A DNA stretch of 41,524 nt, taken from Methanobacterium sp. UBA375. Lineage in GTDB: Archaea > Methanobacteriota > Methanobacteria > Methanobacteriales > Methanobacteriaceae. Of this stretch, positions 9,711-17,777 are shown piece by piece (within the stretch, counting starts at the first letter, position 1; every line of letters begins with the position of its first letter). The notes beneath the pieces were generated by a model, which was given only the letters and a program-made list of their open reading frames with translations, made no database searches and was not told the origin of the DNA. The position numbers were made by a program, and so were the translations under genes. Where the stretch lies: positions 1 through 41,524 of the forward strand of contig DAGC01000008.1 of the NCBI GenBank assembly GCA_002495625.1, in the 5' to 3' direction.

Positions 9711-10508
9711 ATGTTCGATATCAATTTAATTTTACTCCCCCTGTTCGGATTTCTAATAGGAATTTTCGTATCTGCTCTAGGCGGAGGCGGCGGGGGATTA
9801 TATGCACCAGTTTTGATTCTACTTTTTGGTATTCCCACCCAGACTGCCATAGCCACGTTTCTTGCCTCAGTTTTACCCACCACGGTTGCCGGTGCCTTCA
9901 GTCACTACCGGGAAGGTAACGTGGACTTTCGAACCGGGTTAATTTTAGGAGTAGGGGGAATAGCAGGCACCTTAATCGGAGTTTACATCGCCAATTTAAT
10001 CCCACCCATCCTTTTACAGAGGATTTTAGGCGCTTTTATCCTGATAATGTTGGTTCCAATGTTAAGGAGAGCGCTTAAAAGACGTAAAAAGATGAGGAAT
10101 GGTGAAATTACAGATATCAGTGGATATTCAACCAGACTCACCGGAACTAAAAGGATTATTGCTTCATTTTTCGGGGTTGCCGGTGGAATATTAGCCGGAG
10201 TTTTCGGTATAAGCGGAACCCCACCGGTTACTGCCGGACTTTATAGTTTAGGATTGCCTGCTATTTTAGTAGTGGGCACCACGGTATTTGTACTCATCTT
10301 TAACTCAGCCGCAGGTATTGGAGGTTACTTCTTATCAGGCAGGCTGGACGTGCCTCTGGTAATTCTCCTCGGTGGCGGAGCAGTTATAGGCGCATTTATA
10401 GGGCCTAAACTCATAAAAAAAGTAGATCCCAAGACTGTTGAGAAGATATATGCCCCACTACTCATTGGGATAAGTCTTGTACTGGGACTGTCACTAATAC
10501 TGGCTTAA
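9711..10508 (+). CDS. Sulfite exporter TauE/SafE family permease
   Basis: 265 residues, a polytopic membrane protein of the TauE/SafE (former DUF81) family, thought to move sulfite, sulfonates or other organic anions. Visible: the glycine-rich family signature FVSALGGGGGGLYAPVLILLF at about residues 20-39, and its counterpart in the second half, GVAGGILAGVFGISGTPPVTAGLY, reflecting the two-fold repeat. About eight hydrophobic segments, with a basic cytoplasmic loop RRALKRRKKMR in the middle. No partner gene hints at a substrate. It is convergent with dnaJ. Confidence 0.85.
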   Translation: MFDINLILLPLFGFLIGIFVSALGGGGGGLYAPVLILLFGIPTQTAIATFLASVLPTTVAGAFSHYREGNVDFRTGLILGVGGIAGTLIGVYIANLIPPILLQRILGAFILIMLVPMLRRALKRRKKMRNGEITDISGYSTRLTGTKRIIASFFGVAGGILAGVFGISGTPPVTAGLYSLGLPAILVVGTTVFVLIFNSAAGIGGYFLSGRLDVPLVILLGGGAVIGAFIGPKLIKKVDPKTVEKIYAPLLIGISLVLGLSLILA

Positions 10509-10540
10509 AAAAGTTAAGGATAGGAAACAGGTGGGAAATT

Positions 10541-11701
10541 TCAATGCCCCATAGCATCCTTCACTTTATCAAAGAATCCTTTATCTTCGGCATAGATCTC
10601 CTCGCCACTGGCATCGGCAAATTCCCGGAGCAACTCCTTTTGTTTGGAGTTCAACTTCTTAGGAGTTATAACTTTTACCTTGACGTACAGATTACCCTTA
10701 CCAGTCCAGCGCATATGGGGCAGGCCCTGGCCTTTTATCCGGAAGGAAGTGCCGCTCTGTGTTCCAGAAGGTATTTTAAGATCCACTGCACCGTCAAGGG
10801 TTGGAGCTTCTACAGTATCGCCCAGGGAAGCCTGGACAAAGCTTATAGGCATCTCGTAGATTAGATCTGAGCCGTCCCTCTTAAATAGGGGATGTTTTTT
10901 CACCTTTATCAGGATGTAAAGATCACCGGGTGGACCTCCCCTTTTACCGGCATCACCTTCACCAGGGACGCGCAGGCGGCTGCCATCATCCACGCCTGGA
11001 GGTATCTTGATGTGTATGGTGCTATTCTGTTTAACGATACCCTTTCCATTACATTCGCTGCAGGGGGTGTCGATTATTTTTCCCTCTCCCTGACAGGTGT
11101 TACAGGGTCTTATGGTGGCAAACTGACCCAGTGGAGTGTTACTTACCTGGCGGACCTGTCCGCTTCCACCGCACGTTGGACAGACGCGTGGTTCTGTCCC
11201 TGGTTCTGCCTTAGAACCATGACATTTAGGGCAGGGTTTCTTATGGGCTACTTCGATATCCCGTTCGAGTCCCTGTGCTGCTTCTTCCAGGGTGATGTCC
11301 AGGTGGTAGGCCAGGTCATCTCCCTGCTGGGGTCCGTTTCTACTTCCGCCTCCAAATCCGAAGAGGTCGAATATGCTTTCAAATCCAGCTCCTCCACCAG
11401 AACTGCCCCCAAATCCAAATCCTTTGAAGATGTCTTCGAAGTTTATGTTGTTGAATATGTCTTCCTGGGAGAATCCGCCCATCCCGGCATGTCCGTATTG
11501 GTCATAAGTGTTTCTCTTCTCTTCATCGGAAAGCACGGCGTAGGCTTCGCTGAGTTCTTTGAACTTCTCCGCACTCTCCGGGTCGTCACTCACATCGGGG
11601 TGGTACTTCATGGCCAGTTTACGGTAGGCCTTTTTAATCTCCTTCTTATCAGCACCTTTTTCTACTCCGAGGACTTCGTAGTAATCACGCTTTTCTGCCA
11701 T
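10541..11701 (-). CDS. dnaJ: Chaperone protein DnaJ (Hsp40)
   Basis: 386 residues, the co-chaperone that delivers unfolded clients to DnaK and stimulates its ATPase. Complete type I layout: J domain with the HPD motif (H34-P35-D36), a Gly/Phe-rich linker (residues 75-125), four CxxCxGxG-type zinc repeats (CPKCHGSKA, CPTCGGSG, CNTCQGEG, CSECNGKG), then the two client-binding beta domains. The start follows an AAAGGTAAAG ribosome site. It lies 169 bases downstream of dnaK on the same strand, behind a terminator-like hairpin, so it may have partly independent expression. Confidence 0.97.
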   Translation of the reverse strand: MAEKRDYYEVLGVEKGADKKEIKKAYRKLAMKYHPDVSDDPESAEKFKELSEAYAVLSDEEKRNTYDQYGHAGMGGFSQEDIFNNINFEDIFKGFGFGGSSGGGAGFESIFDLFGFGGGSRNGPQQGDDLAYHLDITLEEAAQGLERDIEVAHKKPCPKCHGSKAEPGTEPRVCPTCGGSGQVRQVSNTPLGQFATIRPCNTCQGEGKIIDTPCSECNGKGIVKQNSTIHIKIPPGVDDGSRLRVPGEGDAGKRGGPPGDLYILIKVKKHPLFKRDGSDLIYEMPISFVQASLGDTVEAPTLDGAVDLKIPSGTQSGTSFRIKGQGLPHMRWTGKGNLYVKVKVITPKKLNSKQKELLREFADASGEEIYAEDKGFFDKVKDAMGH

Positions 11702-11821
11702 ATAATCTTTACCTTTAACCTTTTATTTTGTTAACATTGTAAAAGTTAGAAAAAAATATTAAATTACAATTGGTTTTTAAATTATTTAAAGATTTGATTT
11801 CTTATTAAAGATTAATTCCTG

Positions 11822-11855
11822 AAAAAATTTAGGTAGGGGGTAAAAGAAATCCCCC
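11822..11855 (-). terminator. Hairpin between dnaK and dnaJ
   Basis: Read on the minus strand, GGGGG and CCCCC (11851-11855 and 11836-11840) pair across a ten-base loop and are followed by the T-rich stretch AAATTTTTTC at 11830-11821. It sits 16 bases past the dnaK stop codon and could lower read-through into dnaJ. Confidence 0.5.
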
Positions 11856-11870
11856 GGGCAAATCAATCGA

Positions 11871-13754
11871 TTATTTTTTTACCTCATAATCAGCGTCTAC
11901 AGTGTCATCTCCCTCTGTAGGGCCCTGATCACCAGTTTGACCAGTTTGCTGACCTTGAGATTCCTGTTGGGCTTGTTGCTGTGCCTGTTCCTGTTGTGCC
12001 TGCTGGTATATGGTTGCACCAATTTCCTGCACGGCTTTGGTTAACTCTTCGGTCTTGGCTTTAATAACTGCCAGGTCATCACCACCGATTAGTTCCCTGA
12101 GCTCCTTGACCAGTCCTTCTACTTTGGTTTTCTGGTCAGCGTTTACTTTATCCCCTAACTCATCCAGGGTTTTCTCTGAGGTGTAGATCATGCTGTCAGC
12201 GTTGTTCCTGATCTCTATCTCTTCCTGTTTCTTCTTATCCTCGTCGGCGTGGGCTTCTGCTTCCATGACTTTCTGGTCTATTTCATCCTTGGAAAGTTTA
12301 TTAGGGGCGGTTATGGTGACTTTCTGTTCCTTACCGGTTCCCATGTCCTTGGCTGATACGTTCATGATACCGTTGGCGTCTATGTCGAAGGTAACCTCGA
12401 TCTGGGGCATTCCCCTTGGAGCTGGGGGTATTCCCACTAACTGGAATCTGCCTAGTGTGGTGTTTCCAGAGGCCATGGAACGCTCACCCTGGAGCACATG
12501 TATATCCACGGATGTCTGATTGTCTGCTGCCGTGGTGAACACCTGGCTTTTCTTGGTGGGTATGGTGGTGTTTCTGTCTATTAGTTTAGTGAATACTCCA
12601 CCTAAAGTTTCTATACCTAAGGAGAGAGGGGTTACATCCAGTAAGACCAGGTCTTTTATTTCTCCAGCGAGTACTCCTCCCTGGATAGCTGCTCCTACTG
12701 CCACACATTCCATGGGGTCTATTCCCCTTTCTACAGGTTTTCCTATGTAGTCTTCCACAAATTTCTGGACTATGGGCATCCTGGTTGGTCCGCCCACCAA
12801 TATGATCTTGTTAACACCGGCTTTGGTCATTTTGGCGTCTTTTATGGCCTGTTCCATTGGTCCGGAACATTTCTTGATGATGGGATCCACCAGTTCTTCC
12901 AGTTTCGCCCGGGTTAAAGTGTTGGTCAGGTGTTTGGGTCCGTCCTGGGTGGCGGTTATAAATGGCAGGTTGATATCTGTGGTCAGGGTGGTTGATAGTT
13001 CGATTTTAGCTTTTTCTGCGGCTTCCCTGAGTCTCTGCACTGCCTGGTCATCGTTCATCAGGTCTACACCGGTTTCCGCTTTGAACTGATCGGCCAGGTA
13101 CTTCATGACCACGGCGTCCATGTCGGTTCCGCCCAGTTTGGTGTCTCCGCTGGTGGATTTAACTTCGAATACTCCTCCACCGAATTCCATGATGGTCACG
13201 TCCAGGGTTCCACCACCGAAGTCGAATACCAGGATTTCCAGTTCTTCATCTGATTCTTTATCTATACCATAGGCCAGACTGGCTGCTGTGGGTTCGTTTA
13301 CCAGTCTTACTACTTCTAATCCGGCGATGGTACCCGCGTCCTTGGTTGCAGTTCTCTGGTTGTCGTCGAAGTATGCGGGGACGGTTATAACTGCTTTTTT
13401 AACTTCTTCTCCGAGAAATGCCTCCGCGTCTTTCTTGATCTTCTGTAAGATGAATGCGGATATCTCCTGCGGGGTGTACTGTTTGCCCATTACGTCCACC
13501 TTGTAACTGGTACCCATATGCCTTTTAATAGCAGTTATGGTGTGTTCTGGGTTGGTCACGGCCTGTCTTCGGGCTGGTTCTCCCACTAATTTCTGCCCGT
13601 CGCTAGTGAAGGCCACGTAGCTGGGGAATGACTTTCCGTACTGGGTGGCTCCTTCTGCGCTGGGTATTATGGTGGGTTTTCCACCGATAAGTGCTGCTGC
13701 TGCAGAGTTACTTGTTCCTAAATCTATACCGATTATTTTTTCTTTTTTTGCCAT
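11871..13754 (-). CDS. dnaK: Chaperone protein DnaK (Hsp70)
   Basis: 627 residues. ATP-dependent chaperone. The nucleotide domain shows GIDLGTSNSAAA, the phosphate-2 motif DFGGGTLDVTI and VGGPTRMP; the peptide-binding domain follows, and a Q-rich tail (QQAQQEQAQQQAQQ) ends in DADYEVKK. Around KRHMGTSYKVDVMGKQYTP it lacks the roughly 24-residue insert present in Gram-negative DnaK, so it belongs with the Gram-positive/archaeal type, consistent with the accepted view that archaeal DnaK came from bacteria. The start has an AGGTGAT ribosome site and lies six bases after grpE. Confidence 0.97.
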   Translation of the reverse strand: MAKKEKIIGIDLGTSNSAAAALIGGKPTIIPSAEGATQYGKSFPSYVAFTSDGQKLVGEPARRQAVTNPEHTITAIKRHMGTSYKVDVMGKQYTPQEISAFILQKIKKDAEAFLGEEVKKAVITVPAYFDDNQRTATKDAGTIAGLEVVRLVNEPTAASLAYGIDKESDEELEILVFDFGGGTLDVTIMEFGGGVFEVKSTSGDTKLGGTDMDAVVMKYLADQFKAETGVDLMNDDQAVQRLREAAEKAKIELSTTLTTDINLPFITATQDGPKHLTNTLTRAKLEELVDPIIKKCSGPMEQAIKDAKMTKAGVNKIILVGGPTRMPIVQKFVEDYIGKPVERGIDPMECVAVGAAIQGGVLAGEIKDLVLLDVTPLSLGIETLGGVFTKLIDRNTTIPTKKSQVFTTAADNQTSVDIHVLQGERSMASGNTTLGRFQLVGIPPAPRGMPQIEVTFDIDANGIMNVSAKDMGTGKEQKVTITAPNKLSKDEIDQKVMEAEAHADEDKKKQEEIEIRNNADSMIYTSEKTLDELGDKVNADQKTKVEGLVKELRELIGGDDLAVIKAKTEELTKAVQEIGATIYQQAQQEQAQQQAQQESQGQQTGQTGDQGPTEGDDTVDADYEVKK

Positions 13755-13760
13755 ATTTTA

Positions 13761-14318
13761 TCACCTTTTTTTGCAAACTTTAACTTTTGAATACTTAATT
13801 ACCTTGGAGCCCAGGGTGTAGCCCTTTCCAAGTTCTTCTATAACTGTTCCATCATCATAGTCCTGGTGGTCTTCCACCATCAGTGCCTCGTGTTTGAAGG
13901 GGTCGAATTTCTCACCCTCTGCACATATCTCCTGGAGTCCTTCTCCTTCCAGGGTGTCTTTTAACTTTTTATAGATTAATTCCACTCCTTCCTCTAAAAT
14001 TTCTGGATTTTTAGATTTTAATGCCCTACCTAAATCTTCGTAGGTGTCTAATATTTTTAAAATCAGATTTTCATTGGCGTATCTTATGTATTCACTTAGA
14101 TCCTTTTCGGATCTTTTTTTGTAATTGTCGAAATCCGCCTGCATACGTTGTAGTTGAGAATAGTAATCGTCCATCTTTTCTTTCTGTTCTTCCATGGTTT
14201 TGCCATTTTCTTCTAGCTGTTGATTCATCTCATCTATTTTTTCATCTTTTTCCTCGATTTGGGACTTTAAATCCTCTATTTCCTTTTTTAGTTTCTTTAA
14301 ATCTGGTGTATCGGTCAT
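13761..14318 (-). CDS. grpE: Nucleotide exchange factor GrpE
   Basis: 185 residues, the ADP-release factor for DnaK. The N-terminal 70 residues form a long charged coiled coil (LKKEIEDLKSQIEEKDEKID), as in all GrpE dimers; then the four-helix region (MQADFDNYKKRSEKDL) and the C-terminal beta domain with the GrpE signature around DPFKHEALMVEDHQDYDDGTV. First gene of the grpE-dnaK-dnaJ order. Ribosome site AGGTGA upstream. Its promoter region is shared with a divergent winged-helix gene and carries repeated elements. Confidence 0.96.
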   Translation of the reverse strand: MTDTPDLKKLKKEIEDLKSQIEEKDEKIDEMNQQLEENGKTMEEQKEKMDDYYSQLQRMQADFDNYKKRSEKDLSEYIRYANENLILKILDTYEDLGRALKSKNPEILEEGVELIYKKLKDTLEGEGLQEICAEGEKFDPFKHEALMVEDHQDYDDGTVIEELGKGYTLGSKVIKYSKVKVCKKR

Positions 14319-14365
14319 TTATTCACCTTTTTCCTGATGAATCCATGGTAACCTTTCTGTTTAAT

Positions 14366-14462
14366 AACCAGAGGTTATATAAATATTTACAAAAATTCAC
14401 GATTAAAGTTACCAAAAGTTATATAAACTTAGAGTATTATAATTACTAAAAGTTATATAAAG
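14366..14462. promoter_or_regulatory. Iterated ACYARARGTTATATAAA elements between grpE and a regulator
   Basis: Three copies of a 17-18 bp element with core TTATATAAA occur at 14375-14383, 14419-14427 and 14453-14461. The last two match at 18 of 21 positions when extended on the left (GTTACCAAAAG versus ATTACTAAAAG). Each copy resembles a TATA box with a fixed left flank, so they may be promoter elements, operators, or both, for grpE and for the divergent winged-helix gene. Confidence 0.55.
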
Positions 14463-14493
14463 TTTTCGAAATAAAATTAATACCAACAGTTGC

Positions 14494-14514
14494 TGATAAT
14501 CAATATTATTATCA
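14494..14514. promoter_or_regulatory. Inverted repeat upstream of the winged-helix regulator
   Basis: TGATAAT and ATTATCA are a perfect 7-bp inverted repeat with a seven-base spacer, centred 53 bases ahead of the regulator's start codon. This is a natural position and size for an autoregulatory operator of a dimeric winged-helix protein. Its function is inferred. Confidence 0.45.
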
Positions 14515-14556
14515 ACTTAAAATAAAAAATAAAATTCAATCTAACAAAAACAAACA

Positions 14557-15060
14557 GTGATGTGGAATATGGATTTAGAGGAAATACTTGACGTGATGGG
14601 ATGTAAAACCCGTAGAGACATCCTTAACTTTTTAAGAGACGAACCTCGTTTTGTAAGTCAAATATCCCGTGAATTAGAGGTAGGACAGAAAGCCATAATC
14701 GAGCATTTACGGGCCATGGAAGAAGCGGGCTTATTAAATTCATCTTTCCAGAAAATAGAGAGAGGAAGACCCAGAAAATATTACGGGATCTCCCAGGACA
14801 TTGAATTTCAGATATTCATCAGTCAAGGTATCATCCGGGTAAAGGTCCCCGGCCACCAGTTCCAGGAGCTCCAGAGCCTGGAAGAAAGAGCCAGAATGGG
14901 TGAAGAAGTAGAAAATGAACTGGAAAGCCTAATAGATGAATATAATCAGGCCAAGGCACATGCAGAGGATCTCTTAAAACAGATAAACGAAAGAAAAAAA
15001 GCCCTTAAGAAACGGACCTTAAATTTGCCGGTTGTTGCTCCAGATGAAAGCACGGAGTGA
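14557..15060 (+). CDS. ArsR-like winged-helix transcriptional regulator
   Basis: 167 residues. Residues 5-80 form an ArsR-type winged helix (ILDVMGCKTRRDILNFL, then ISRELEVGQKAIIEHLRAME as the recognition region and the wing RGRPRKYYGIS). The second half is a charged coiled coil (EEVENELESLIDEYNQAKAH), probably for dimerisation. Divergent from grpE-dnaK across a 240-base intergenic region with repeated elements, so it is a candidate heat-shock regulator, by analogy with the ArsR-like Phr of Pyrococcus. GTG at 14557, ATG at 14560 and ATG at 14569 are all possible starts; none has a good ribosome site. Confidence 0.75.
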   Translation: MMWNMDLEEILDVMGCKTRRDILNFLRDEPRFVSQISRELEVGQKAIIEHLRAMEEAGLLNSSFQKIERGRPRKYYGISQDIEFQIFISQGIIRVKVPGHQFQELQSLEERARMGEEVENELESLIDEYNQAKAHAEDLLKQINERKKALKKRTLNLPVVAPDESTE

Positions 15061-15107
15061 ATAAACTTATTTTACCGAAATTCGGTCATTCATTATTAAG
15101 TGCATCT

Positions 15108-17408
15108 TCACTTATATTTCAGCGCAGCTACAGCAGCCTGGCCCATAGACACAGATCCATCCCCGGCACAACTATTTCTATGCTGGATAAACCGGTAACC
15201 AGCAGACTCCACCCCATTTTGGATGTTCAGGCTGATGGCCTCATTATAGAACACCCCGCCAGATCCACCTATAACATCAACACCAGTTTTATCCGCGGTT
15301 TTAATGGCTAATTCAGCTAGGCCGGTGGAAACGGCCTTCTGGGCAGCCAGTGCAATGTCACTTACCTTTTCTCCAGCCCTTAACTTATCCAGAACAGAAA
15401 GAAGTATGGATGATGTATCCAGAACATCTCTACCATCAAATTTCCTGATTTTTATGGGGATTTCCAGGGTATCTTTTCCATTGTAGGCCACGGATTCCAG
15501 TTTCATGGCACACTCACCTTCATATGTTCTTTCACCACAGATGTGGAGCAGGGTCGAGATGGCATCTAATACCCGCCCGGTACTGGTGGTTTCAGAGATA
15601 TTAAATCCCTTCTCCAGCTGCTGAGCCACCAGGTTAACTTCCTGCTCGCCGTGTTTAAAATAGGACAGGTAATCTTTTTTCATCAAATTAACTAATTTTT
15701 CAGGGTCTAAGTGTTCATGGAGCATGCTCATAACCATTCTCACGGGATAGCGGGTGGTTATATCTCCACTCACCATTTTCTGCGGCATCAAACTGGCGGT
15801 CCTCTCATATTCAGCACCCTGATAATGGAGAATTTCCCCGCCCCAGGCAGTTCCATCTTCTCCATAGCCCACACCATCGGCGGCGATGCAGATGAGTTCA
15901 TCCACGTCATTATCCACCCCCAGGGAAGCAGCATGGGCGTAGTGGTGCTGAACCCGGAGAATATCACACTGGAACCTTTCACTCAACTCCTGGGCGAGTT
16001 TGGTGGTGAAAAACATGGGGTGCAGGTCACAGGCCACCACATCAACTGAACTGGTCCTGGTTATCCTCATGAGATATTCCACTGCATTTTGAAGGTATTT
16101 AAAGGTTTCATACTTGGTGGTGTCGCCAATATGCTGGGACACGTAACATTTGCCCTCCTTTAAGATGGAAAAAGTGACGTCGATCTCTGGCCCTAATGCT
16201 AGTACCTTTAAGTCGCTTTCCAGCCGGGAAAAATCATAAGGTTCGGGGGTAAAACCCCGGGAACGCCTGATGAAGGCCAGGTCATCTCCCCTGAATCTCA
16301 CCACGGAATCATCACAGCGGTTCACAATCTCCCGGTCATGTAATAGGAAATAATCGGCAACACCATCCAGTCTTTCCCTGATCTCCTGATTTCCAGTGAG
16401 CATGGGCTCCCCTGGCATGTTGGCCGAAGTCATGATGTAGGCTGGTTCATCCGAGTATTTAAAGAGCATATGGTGTAAAGCCGAATAGGGGAGCATGACG
16501 CCCAGGTTATGGAGATCGGATACATGGGGAGAAAGATAGTAATCTTTATTCTTATTTAACACAACTATAGGTCTGTTCCTTGATTCAAGGACCTTTTTCT
16601 CCCTATCAGAAACTTCGGCAAAGGTTTTAATGGTCTCCATATCAGGGGACATGCAAGCGAAGGGCTGGTTAAACCGTCCCAATCTTTTCCTGAGTTCACG
16701 AACCGTGTCGTCAGCGGTGGTTCTGGCCACCAGGTGGGTGCCGCCGATGCCCTTAACCGCCAGGATATTACCCTCATCGATGAGTTTAACTGTCTCTTTG
16801 AGGGGATCTTTCACGTCTAAAATTTTATCCCGGTATAAAAAGACGGAAGGCCCGCACACTGGGCAGCAAGTTGCCTCTGCGTGGTATCGGCGGTTTTCAG
16901 GGTCTTTATACTCCCTTAGACAATCGGGACAGAGGGGGAACTCGTCCATGGAGGTTCTCTCCCGGTCATAGGGAACGCTTTTTATCACGGTGAAACGGGG
17001 TCCGCAATCGGTGCAGGCGGTGAATGGATAACCATACCTCCTGTCATGGGGGTTTTTGACTTCTTCCAGACAGTTATCACAGGTAGCCACATCCGGGGGT
17101 ATCACTGAAGAACCAGAGAAATTGGAGGAACTTTCCAGTATTTCAAAGTCATTGAATTCCTCTTCACCATCTGTATCCAACCATTCAATTTCCAAAGAAG
17201 TAATCTTAGATATCGGTGGGGTGTTGGTTTTCAAATTATCGGTGAATTCTGTGATTTCAGCTTTACTTCCTTCCAGGACAATCTCCACGATATTACCCAG
17301 ATTCCTCACGTAACCGTTCAGTCCCAATTCTTTGGCGATCCTGTATACTGTGGGTCTGAAACCCACGCCCTGGACTATTCCTTGAACTAAAATCCTGGTT
17401 TTTCTCAA
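15108..17408 (-). CDS. hypF: Carbamoyltransferase HypF
   Basis: 766 residues. Makes the carbamoyl group, transferred to HypE and turned into the cyanide ligands of the NiFe hydrogenase centre. Complete domain order: acylphosphatase at 1-90 (GIVQGVGFRPTVYRIAKELG), zinc fingers from C110 (CDNC, CTDC, CPDC, CPVC), a YrdC-like domain, and a Kae1-like C-terminal domain with metal-binding VQHHYAHAAS. The TTG at 17408 follows AGAGGT at the correct distance and begins directly with the acylphosphatase domain. No other hyp gene is in the window, but the frh operon it serves is 9 kb away. Confidence 0.96.
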   Translation of the reverse strand: MRKTRILVQGIVQGVGFRPTVYRIAKELGLNGYVRNLGNIVEIVLEGSKAEITEFTDNLKTNTPPISKITSLEIEWLDTDGEEEFNDFEILESSSNFSGSSVIPPDVATCDNCLEEVKNPHDRRYGYPFTACTDCGPRFTVIKSVPYDRERTSMDEFPLCPDCLREYKDPENRRYHAEATCCPVCGPSVFLYRDKILDVKDPLKETVKLIDEGNILAVKGIGGTHLVARTTADDTVRELRKRLGRFNQPFACMSPDMETIKTFAEVSDREKKVLESRNRPIVVLNKNKDYYLSPHVSDLHNLGVMLPYSALHHMLFKYSDEPAYIMTSANMPGEPMLTGNQEIRERLDGVADYFLLHDREIVNRCDDSVVRFRGDDLAFIRRSRGFTPEPYDFSRLESDLKVLALGPEIDVTFSILKEGKCYVSQHIGDTTKYETFKYLQNAVEYLMRITRTSSVDVVACDLHPMFFTTKLAQELSERFQCDILRVQHHYAHAASLGVDNDVDELICIAADGVGYGEDGTAWGGEILHYQGAEYERTASLMPQKMVSGDITTRYPVRMVMSMLHEHLDPEKLVNLMKKDYLSYFKHGEQEVNLVAQQLEKGFNISETTSTGRVLDAISTLLHICGERTYEGECAMKLESVAYNGKDTLEIPIKIRKFDGRDVLDTSSILLSVLDKLRAGEKVSDIALAAQKAVSTGLAELAIKTADKTGVDVIGGSGGVFYNEAISLNIQNGVESAGYRFIQHRNSCAGDGSVSMGQAAVAALKYK

Positions 17409-17777
17409 TCTTGTACCTCTGCTGGTATCTTTATAGAATTAATTATACCTGTAGAAAGAAGTTGGTTGATATGTTCATTTCTTTTTTTAAGGTAGTTATA
17501 TATAAAAATTGGGCTCACATATATTGGCATTATCCTTACGATTTTATTTTATTAATTTCCTGGAAAAGTTTAGAACTATATTTAACTTATTAGTGTTATG
17601 ATACGGTTGAATTTTTCCTTAATTTGACAACACATTGAATGAGAAACTTATTTATCAGTAAACAAGATAATCTTATTCGTAGATAATTTATTAAAATTAT
17701 AGTGTAAATATGGCCTATCACACGTAATAAAGCAGGAATATTTACGTAAATTATTTTATTGCTTTAAAGGTGTTTTT
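17409..17777. other. AT-rich intergenic region between hypF and the AAA+ ATPase
   Basis: 369 bases without a supportable gene. The only ORF over 50 codons (17411-17593) has no ribosome site and low-complexity coding, so it is rejected. The region holds several TATA-like boxes, a palindrome TTTACGTAAA near 17741, and a ribosome site AAAGGTG at 17766-17772 for the next gene. Base composition here and in the following gene is more AT-rich than in hypF. Confidence 0.5.

Noticed and set aside
10892..11734. 280-codon ORF on the plus strand
   Set aside because: It is the mirror of dnaJ, kept open by the codon bias of that gene; no family features, and dnaJ is certain.
17411..17593. 60-codon ORF upstream of the AAA+ gene
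   Set aside because: No ribosome site, AT-driven composition, no recognisable domain.
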